In this document: piece by piece, positions 56,002-64,000 of the stretch | Layout: each line of letters begins with the position of its first letter | Position numbering within the stretch: position 1 is the stretch's first letter | Assembly: GCA_947846985.1 (NCBI GenBank) | Contig: CANTUZ010000021.1 | Location: 2,224,711 to 2,288,710, forward strand | Source of the DNA: Fratercula arctica | Lineage: Eukaryota > Chordata > Aves > Charadriiformes > Alcidae | Reading direction: 5' to 3' | DNA: 64,000 nucleotides | Translations under genes and position numbers: made by a program | Notes under the pieces: model-generated | The model's input: only the letters and a program-made list of their open reading frames with translations | Databases searched by the model: none | What the model was told of the DNA's origin: nothing

Positions 56002-58610
56002 ATACATGCTCACACATGCAAACACGTGCAAACACGTACGCAGATGCACACACATTCATACATGCAGGTGCACGTGCACGCATGCGCACACGCATGCACA
56101 CGCATCCTCGTGCACACATGCACACACATTGTCAAATGCACACGTGCTCATACACGTGTGGAAATATGCACAGACACATGCACACGTGCACAAATGCACA
56201 CATGCACACACATTGTCAAATGCACACGTGCTCATACACGTGGAAATACATACGCACACACACGTGCACAAATGCACATACATCCAAAACGTGTACACGT
56301 GCATACACACATACATGCTCATACACACATACATGCTCATACACACATACGTACTCATACACACATACGTGCTCATACACACATACATGCTCATACACAC
56401 ATGCAAACACACGCGCACACATGCACACACATTGTCAAATGCACACATGCTCATGCACGTGCAAATACACATGCGCACGCGTGCACAGACATGCAAACAA
56501 ATGCACGCACTCTCGTGCAAATGCACGCGTGCTCATAGCGTGGAAATACGCGCACACGTGCACAAATGCACACGTGCACATACGTGCAACCACGTGCACA
56601 CACACATACACATACACATACATGCTCACACATGCAAACACGTGCAAACACGTACGCAGATGCACACACATTCATACATGCAGGTGCACGTGCACGCATG
56701 CGCACACGCATGCACACGCATCCTCGTGCACACATGCACACACATTGTCAAATGCACACGTGCTCATACACGTGTGGAAATACATACGCACACACACACG
56801 TGCACAAATGCACATACATCCAAAACGTGTACACGTGCATACGCACATACATGCTCATACACACATACATGCTCATACACACATACGTACTCATACACAC
56901 ATACGTGCTCATACACGCATACATGCTTATACACGCATGCAAACACACGCGCACACATGCACACACATTGTCAAATGCACACATGCTCATACACGTGTGG
57001 AAATATGCACAGACACATGCACACGTGCACAAATGCACACATGCACATACATGCAAACGTGCACGCATGCACACACACATGCACACACGTGCACACATGC
57101 ACACATGTGCAAACACACGTGCACACATGCATACACACATACATGCTCATACATGCATGCAAACGCGCACACATGCACACACATTGTCAAATGCACACAT
57201 GCTCATACACGTGTGGAAATACATACGCACACACACGTGCACAAATGCACATACATCCAAAACGTGTACACATGCATACGCACATACGTGCTCATACACA
57301 CATACATGCTCATACACACATACGTGCTTATACATGCATGCAAACACACGTGCACACATGCACACACATTGTCAAATGCACACATGCTCATACACGTGTG
57401 GAAATACATATGTGCACACACACACGTGCACAAATGCACATACATCCAAAACGTGTACACATGCATACGCACATACGTGCTCATACACACATGCAAACAC
57501 ACGCGCACACATGCACACACATTGTCAAATGCACACATGCTCATACACATGTGGAAATATGCACAGACACATGCACACGTGCACAAATGCACACATGCAC
57601 ATACATGCAAACGTGCACGCATGCACACACACATGCACACACGTGCACACATGCACATATGTGCAAACACACGTGCACACATGCATACACACATACATGC
57701 TCATACATGCAAACACACATGCAGACACGTACACACATGCACACATGTTCATACATGCAAACACACGTGGATGCATGCACACACACACGCACACACATCC
57801 TCATACATCCAAACACACGCGCACACATGCACACACATTGTCAAATGCACACGTGCTCATACACGTGTGGAAATACATACGCACACACACGTGCACAAAT
57901 GCACACATGCACATACATCCAAAATATGTGCACACACGCATGCACACACATACATGCTCATACACACGTGCAAACACACATGCACACATGCATATACGTG
58001 CACATTCACACATGCAAACACACGTGCATGCATGCACACACGCACACACACCTTCATACACATGCAAACACACGCGCACACATGCACACACATTTGCAAA
58101 TGCACACATGCTCATACATGTGGAAATATGCACACACACATGCACACGTGCACACATGCATACACACACATACATGCTCACACATGCATGCAAACACACG
58201 TGCACACACATGTGCAAATGCACACATGCTCATACACCTGTGCAAATACACACGCACACACACACTCATGTTCATACGCACGTGCAAACATGTGTACACA
58301 TGTAGACACAAGCAGACGTATGAGCACACACACGCACACACATGGCAGGCACACATGCACACACATGTGCACAAACGCACACATGCACATACACACGCAA
58401 ACACGTGAGCACACGCGCAAGCAGACACATGAGCACAGACATGGCAGGCACACGTGCACAGACACACGCACAAGCGGGCACACGTCTGCACACACATGGA
58501 CAGACGTGCACAGGCAGGCTCACGCAGCCCTGTGCCCACACGTGTACTCACACACGGCTGCACATGCCTGAACACGCCTGCACACACCTGCACATGCCTG
58601 CTCACGTGTG
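55640..58610. repeat. 3 kb alternating purine-pyrimidine (CA/TG) array
   Basis: Almost pure RY-alternating DNA (ACACACATGCACACGTGC) with a higher-order pattern. The landmark ATTGTCAAATGCACAC recurs about nine times between 56127 and 57836 at uneven spacings of about 90-320 bp. Stop triplets are rare, so a 1169-aa plus-strand frame and long Cys/Val/His frames on the other strand are open; they have no gene character. The array lies between the PLEKHM1 promoter and the 3' end of the LRRC37-type gene. Confidence 0.95.
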
Positions 58611-58619
58611 CACAGGGGT

Positions 58620-59110
58620 GTCACAGGCCGGGCTTGGTGCTCCCCCCGGGGCAGAGCCGCCTCCCCACCGTCCATTCACGGCTGCGACACACGCGTGTGC
58701 ATGCGTGTGCGGGCCCGGACACACACGTGTGCGCTTCCCCCCGCTCGCAGGACGCTTTGGGTGAAAACCCACCGGTTTTCCCCGTGACTTCAGCAGCGCT
58801 TCCCTGTCCTCCGACAACCGTGATGGCCTCGGACACCCCACGCCATCCCGTGGGGACGTCCCTCCCCGCGGGAGCATGTCCCACGCGTGTCGGGAATCCC
58901 CGCAGCCCCCCGGTCCCGCCCCGCCGGGGTGAATTTTGGGGGTCCCGAGCACACGGCGCCCACAGTGTCCCCCGTGTCCCCCCTCCGTGCGGGGGGACCG
59001 TCACTCTTGGGGTGCAGCGGAGCCACAGGGCGTCGGGGCTGGGGGTGGCGTGTGTCCCCCCTGCGCAGCTGCTCCGGGCGCTGCCGGCATCGCTTGCGGT
59101 CACGGCAAGG
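58620..59110. other. Unique GC-rich spacer, no gene seen
   Basis: Ordinary GC-rich sequence between two arrays. No exon with family similarity, poly(A) signal or CR1 was recognised. Confidence 0.5.
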
Positions 59111-59114
59111 AAAG

Positions 59115-59975
59115 GCCATCCCGGGAAATAACAAACAGCCAAGGAAATAGTCAAGGAAATAGCGGTGAAGGAAATAACAGCCAAGGAAATAATGAGGAAA
59201 TTACAGCGAGGAAATAACATCCGAGGAAATAACATCCAAGAAAACAAAATCCGAGGAAATAACAGCAAGGAAATAATATCCAAGGGAATAACAGCCAAGG
59301 GAATAACAGCCAAGGAAATAGCCAACGAAATAACAGCAAGGAAATAACAGCAAGGAGATAAATCTGAGGAAATATCCAAGGGAATAACAGCCAAGGGAAT
59401 AACATCCAAGGAAATAACCAAGGAAATAACAGCAAGGAAATAACGTCTGAGGAAATAACCAAGGAAATAATGGACAAAGAAATAACTGCCAAGGAAATAA
59501 AAGCAAGGAAATAATATCCGAGGAAGTAGACAAGGAAATAATGGCCAAGGAAATAACGGCAAGGAAATAACACCAAGGAAATAACATCCAAGGAAACAGC
59601 CAAGGAAATAATGGCCAAGAAAATAACGGCAAGGAAATAGAAGCCGAGGAAATAACAGCCAAGGAAATAACAAGAAAATAACGGCAAGGAAATATCAGCC
59701 AAGGAAACAACGGCCAAGGAAATAACAAGGAAACAACGGCAAGGAAATATCAGCCAAGGAAATAACATCTGAGGAAATAACAGCCAAGGAAATAACAGTT
59801 GAGGAAATAACATCTGAGGAAATAGCCGGGGAAATAGCCAAGCCCATAACAGCCAAGGAAATAATCTCTAGGGAATAACATCCAAGGAAATAACCAAGGA
59901 GATAACAGCTGAGAAAAGAATGCCGAGGCAATACCATTTGAGGAAATAACCAAGGAACTAACACCCAGGAAACGC
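59115..59975. repeat. AAGGAAATAACAGCC-type minisatellite
   Basis: Units of about 9-18 bp (AAGGAAATAACAGCC, AAGGAAATAATGGCC, GAGGAAATAACATCC) for about 860 bp, ending roughly 80 bp from the stop codon of the LRRC37-type gene. It is probably part of that gene's 3' UTR or downstream flank. It is strongly A-rich on the plus strand, unlike its surroundings. Confidence 0.93.
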
Positions 59976-60056
59976 TGGCACCGGGTGGGCTCAGCAGTCC
60001 CCAAGCCAGCGCCGCACAACAGCCGCCCGCCGTCCCCGTCCCAGTCTCCGTCCCCC

Positions 60057-63000
60057 TTAGCGTCGCTGGGCCCTGTTGAAGATCTCCTCCTCCTCCTCCT
60101 CCTCCTCCGGGATGTTCCAGTCGCGCAGCTGGGCCAGGGCCTGTTCCTGCTGGGAGGTGAGGAGCTGGTGAAGGTCCCGCAGCCACCCTGGTGCTGGGGG
60201 GGGGCTCCCCTCGGGGCTGTCCCGGGGCTGGCGCCAGCCCTGGGGACACCGGGGAGGGAAGGTCGTGGGGAGGCTGCGGAGCGGCCCATAGCGCGGGCAG
60301 CGGCCAGACCCGCTCCCAGCCCTTACCTGTGCTCTGATGCCGTCCTTCTTCTCGCTCCATCCCCGGGGCAGGAGTTTTTGAAAGAGTCTGGGGGGAAAAA
60401 AAAAAGGAAAAGAAGGATAAAAAGTGATGGCAGCTGGTGGGGGCAGTTACCGGCAGGAAGGTTGTGCTGCCGGGGACGCAGCTACTGTGGGATGGGTGGC
60501 ATCTACAGTGCTGCAAAATCATAGACTTATAGAATCACAGACTGTGTTGGGTTGGAAGGGACCTCTAAAGGCCATCTAGTCCCACCCCCTGCAGTGAGCA
60601 GGGACATCTGTAACTAGATCAGGTCGCTCAGAGCCTCATCCAGCCTGGCCTTGGATGTCTCCAGGGATGGGGCCTCCACCCCCTCTCTGGGCAACCTGGG
60701 CCAGTGTCTCACCACCCTCAGGGGAAAGAACTTCTTCCTAATGGCTCATCTAAACCTGCCCTGCTCTAGTTTAAACCATTGCCCCTCGTCCTGTCGCTAC
60801 GTGCCCTTGCAAACAGCCCCTCCCCAGCTTTCCTGGAGCCCCTTCAGGGACTGGCAGGGGCTGGAAGGTCTCCCCGGAGCCTTCTCTTCTCCAGGCTGAA
60901 CCCCCCCAGCTCTCTCAGCCTGTCCCCACAGCAGAGGGGCTCCAGCCCTCGGATCATCCTCATGGCCTCCTCTGGCCCCGCTCCAACAGGTCCATGTCCT
61001 TCTTGTGCTGAGGGTTCCAGAGCATCAAAAGAACTGTGCCCAGCAGATCCAGAGAGGTGATTCTGCCCCTCTGCTCCGCTCGGGGGAGACCCCCCTGCAG
61101 CGCTGCCTCCAGCTCTGGGGCACCAACAGCAGAAGGACACGGAGCTGCTGGAGCGGGGCCAGAGGAGGCCCCGGAGATGCTGGGAGGGCTGGAGCCCCTC
61201 TGCTGTGGGGACAGGCTGAGAGAGCTGGGGGGGTTCAGCCTGGAGAAGAGAAGGCTCCGGGGAGACCTTCCAGCCCCTGCCAGTCCCTGAAGGGGCTCCA
61301 GGAAAGCTGGGGAGGGACTCTGGATCAGGGAGGGGAGCCATGAGACAAAGGGGAATAGTTTTAAGCTGGAAGAGGGGAGATTTAGGTTAGATATTAGGAA
61401 GAAATTTTTCCCTCTGAGGGTGGTGAGCCCCTGGCCCAGGTTGCCCAGAGAAGCTGTGGCTGCCCCATCCCTGGAGGGGTTCAAGGCCAGGTTGGACGGG
61501 GCTTGGAGCAACCTGGGCTGGTGGGAGGTGTCCCTGCCCAGGGCAGGGGGTGGCACTGGGTGGTCCTCAAGCTCCCTTCCCACCCAAACCAGTCTATGAT
61601 TCTACGGTGCTATGAAATAGGGCTGAACTGGTACCAGAGAAGAGTTTTGATGGGAACCAGAGCAGAGAGGTATTTCCTCGGGGCTGGGCAGTGTGGTCAC
61701 GAGGATGTGGGACCATGTGGGACCCCAGGGCCAAAGACATCCACCACCTCCAGGGTGCAGCTGGCTGAGATGTGAGCTCACAGCTTTGGGGTCCCTTCTC
61801 TGGGTGTCTTAAAAAAGCTCAGTGTTTTTAACCCAGACTGGTGAGTCTTCGGTGCCCACATGCCCGGGGCTCGGGGATTAGGTGCTGTTCGGAGTAAAGA
61901 TCATTCATGACTCAGCAGTGGCACAGCGCAGGGGTTCATTACCTTCTCGGTTGTGATTTAGTAGTACTTCGGGGTTGGGAAGCAGCTGCATTTTTTTGGG
62001 AGCAAGCCTGGTGAAGGAGAGAGGGGGAGAGAGACTTGTAACATCAGGATTTTCTCGTCGTACTCTGCAAAAACAAGGGAGGCCAAAAGGTTCTTCCTCC
62101 AACCGAGCCCGTTATATACACATGCAAGCCTGTACCAGCAGCCACGAGTTTAGAAAGAGCCCATCCTCCCTTCCCAACTCCTTGCTTTTCCCTGCCTCTG
62201 GAATGACCCGAACTCCCAGAGCTCTCCTAATCTCAGCAGTGTTTATGTCTGCCTTTCTTATCTGCGCGGCGTTTTGCAGGGTGCTCCCCTCCTATTTAAC
62301 CTCAGCCTGAAACACGTAGGTCAGGTTTTAAAGAAATAAAAGCTGTTTTGGTTTTGGTTTTTTTTTTTTCTGAGAAGGGCTCCAAATGGGGGCTGAAAGC
62401 CTGTGGGCACCCTGGGTCTTCTCCCCTGCCTGTCCCACTGCCCTGACCCACGCGGAGCCGTCATGCCTTGCAGAAGGACTTGATTTTGTCCTTCCAGAGG
62501 ACAGGTTGGGAGAGCTGAGGGTGTTCAGCCTGGAGAGGAGAAGGCTCCGGGAAGACCTTAGAGCAGCTTTCCAGTATCTGAATGGTGCCTACAGGAAAGC
62601 TGAGGAGGGACTTTTTACAAGGGCATGGAGTGATGGGACAAGGGGGAATGGTTTTAAGCTGGAAGAGGGGAGATTTAGATGAGATATTGGGAAGAAATTC
62701 TTTGCTGTGAGGGGGGTGAGCCCCTGGCCCAGGTTGCCCAGAGAAGCTGTGGCTGCCCCATCCCTGGAGGGGTTCAAGGCCAGGTTGGACGGGGCTTGGA
62801 GCAACCTGGGCTGGTGGGAGGTGTGATTCAATTCTATGATTCTATTCTGTGATTTTGGCAAGAGGGAAGGCAGCAGGGGAATCGCTGCATGGCTGAAAGC
62901 AATCAGTGTGGGCAGGAGGGCAGACCAGGGTCAGGAGATGAGCCTGGGAGGTGACTCTGTAGGGTTGGGATTGCAGGATAAAACTCAGGGAAGGGCTGAT

Positions 63001-64000
63001 GGGAGAGGCTGGGTCGGGAACGAGCTGCAGCCCCACTCAAGGAAGCTGTTAGGAAAACTGCAAAGCAGAGCTACAGATCACAGAATCATAGAATCGTTTG
63101 GGTTGGAAGGAACCTTAAAGATCATCTAGATGTCAAGACAATCCCCTCCAAGCAGGCTTGAACCCACACTGAGCTGCATGGATGCCATGACCAGCTCCAA
63201 GGTTGGAAAAACATCTCCTGTGCTACCCATGGGCATTCACATCGGCACCCCGGGGCTCAGAATATGTGTGGGGAGGCACCACCCTGCCCCGGTGCACTCC
63301 AGCTACAAGGCTTGACTGAGAGCTGTCTGTCAAACAAGTTACCGGCTTACCTCGAGAAGACAAATCACCGTGAGAATAATCATGATCATGATGGACACCA
63401 ACATCGATAACAGGAACCCGTCACTCAAGGTGTACTCTGCTTTCAACTGGGAGCAAAGGAGAGAAAATCAGGAGGGGAGAGAGAGTTGCTCCTTTCGTTC
63501 CCCGTTGTCCAGAAGGACATGTCCAGCAATGCCCAGTATCTCTCCTACCTTCCCTGTGAATTTCCTGCCCGTTTCCTTGGCTGTGCCATTGGAAACCTTC
63601 CCTTCCAGGAGACACTGGCCCATGAGAGCAGAGGCTCCCTGGTCATCTTGCCCCTCGCTGAGCAGCTTTACGAGCAGCCCCGTCTTCGAGACCATCTTTG
63701 CACAGGCCAGCTGGAGCTCGGGCTGGCGGCAGTCCATCCTCAGGGCTCGTGCCACCTGGGTGATGAACGTCCGCAGCGCTTCGTTGGGGATAAGCAAGCG
63801 CAGGTCATGGTTGACCTTGGTTTCAAAGAGGTCTCCTTGAACCAGCGTGTCGTCCAGGCTATCGGAGCTACCTGGTTTATTGAGGAAACTGGATCCTTCC
63901 TTTAGTTGCTTCAGATGTGTTTTTGTGGTTTGAGGGACGGCTGGTAAATGCCCACCTAGAGAGGAACCCTCGTCTTCAGCAGTGTCCTCTAGCATGCTGC
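60057..64000 (-). CDS. LRRC37: LRRC37-family protein, C-terminal exons (5' part beyond the right edge)
   Basis: The LRRC37 family are type I membrane proteins with extracellular leucine-rich repeats; the function is poorly known. Exons, in transcript order: 63549 up to at least 63940 (possibly to the edge), 63351-63446, 61943-62007, 60327-60387, 60057-60239. Phases agree at every join. The first exon carries the family's conserved segment (LRLLIPNEALRTFI, then MDC, then CAKMVSKTGLLVKLLSE). The second encodes the membrane helix (SMLVSIMIMIILTVICLLE). The cytoplasmic tail contains KLLPRGWSEKK, PGWLRDLHQLL and a glutamate run before EEIFNRAQRR and TAA, like the acidic EDEIFN ending of the human proteins. 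The leucine-rich repeats would lie outside the window. Human LRRC37A genes flank PLEKHM1, which supports the call. Which paralogue it matches cannot be told. Confidence 0.82.
60523..61030 (-). mobile_element. CR1 LINE 3' fragment (left arm of an inverted pair)
   Basis: The plus strand begins ATAGAATCACAGACTGTGTT followed by GGGTTGGAAGGGACCTCTAA, in reverse orientation. It ends at the point where a plus-strand CR1 starts. Intronic in the LRRC37-type gene. Confidence 0.9.
61035..61615 (+). mobile_element. CR1 LINE 3' fragment (right arm of an inverted pair)
   Basis: Sense orientation from GATTCTGCCCCTCTGCTCCG to a 3' end reading CTATGATTCTACGGTGCTAT. It shares blocks such as CAGCCTGGAGAAGAGAAGGC with the preceding copy, in inverted form. 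Confidence 0.92.
62490..62856 (+). mobile_element. CR1 LINE 3' fragment
   Basis: Sense orientation. It runs from AGGTTGGGAGAGCTGAGGGT to a 3' tail CTATGATTCTATTCTGTG. The TGGTGGGAGGTG block joins the tail directly, so a short internal stretch has been lost. Confidence 0.9.
63077..63137 (-). mobile_element. Very short CR1 3' end
   Basis: Only about 60 bp (TCACAGAATCATAGAATCGT, then the TTGGAAGGAACCTTAAAG block), reverse orientation, about 210 bp from the LRRC37-type transmembrane exon. Confidence 0.85.

Noticed and set aside
55062..58571. A 1169-aa open frame on the plus strand, and long Cys/Val/His frames on the minus strand
   Set aside because: The array lacks stop triplets because of its CA/TG composition, so all frames are open at once. 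There is no family similarity, and the frame begins in unrelated unique DNA.

Overview
The window is vertebrate nuclear DNA, almost certainly from a bird microchromosome. It carries several 3' fragments of CR1 LINEs of the avian type. The genes are compact and GC-rich, with GT-AG introns, and minisatellite DNA is extremely dense, as in the chromosomes matching human 17q. No bacterial, phage or viral gene was recognised.

Five protein-coding genes were recognised, all on the minus strand. From right to left, which is the direction of transcription, they are the 3' part of an LRRC37-family gene (60057 to the window end), PLEKHM1 (32945-50059), ARHGAP27 (16312-31293), TMEM98 (7457-10173) and the 5' part of GRN, progranulin (155-3264, running off the left edge). 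Exons were assembled by hand from protein similarity, GT-AG sites and reading-frame continuity. Exon lengths sum to whole frames for GRN (270 codons seen), TMEM98 (225 aa plus stop) and ARHGAP27 (869 aa plus stop). PLEKHM1 has one out-of-frame exon. LRRC37, PLEKHM1 and ARHGAP27 are neighbours of one another in human 17q21.31. GRN is also on 17q21.31, and TMEM98 is on 17q11.2.

Layout: 1-5340 GRN coding exons, a 1.6 kb intronic minisatellite and a CpG-rich promoter with a palindromic CLEAR/E-box and two CCAAT boxes. 5340-7390 a C-rich array between GRN and TMEM98. 7390-10240 TMEM98 with a 1.1 kb intronic array. 10330-15530 intergenic or 5' UTR DNA made mostly of four tandem arrays, with possible TMEM98 first exons. 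15869-31900 ARHGAP27, whose introns hold six tandem arrays; one of these duplicates an exon end together with its splice donor. 32283-55600 PLEKHM1, with long AT-richer introns, four CR1 fragments and a probable first exon in a CpG island near 55500. 55640-58610 a 3 kb alternating purine-pyrimidine (CA/TG) array. 59115-59975 an AAGGAAATAACAGCC-type array. 60057-64000 the LRRC37 C-terminal exons with four further CR1 fragments.

GRN and PLEKHM1 products both act in the lysosome (lysosomal granulin precursor; Rab7 effector for autophagosome/lysosome fusion). ARHGAP27 is a Rho-family GAP and TMEM98 a small membrane protein. The genes are separate transcription units, not an operon. No undescribed multigene system was seen. 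The most unusual features are repeat-driven changes to exons, and likely transcription-factor sites.
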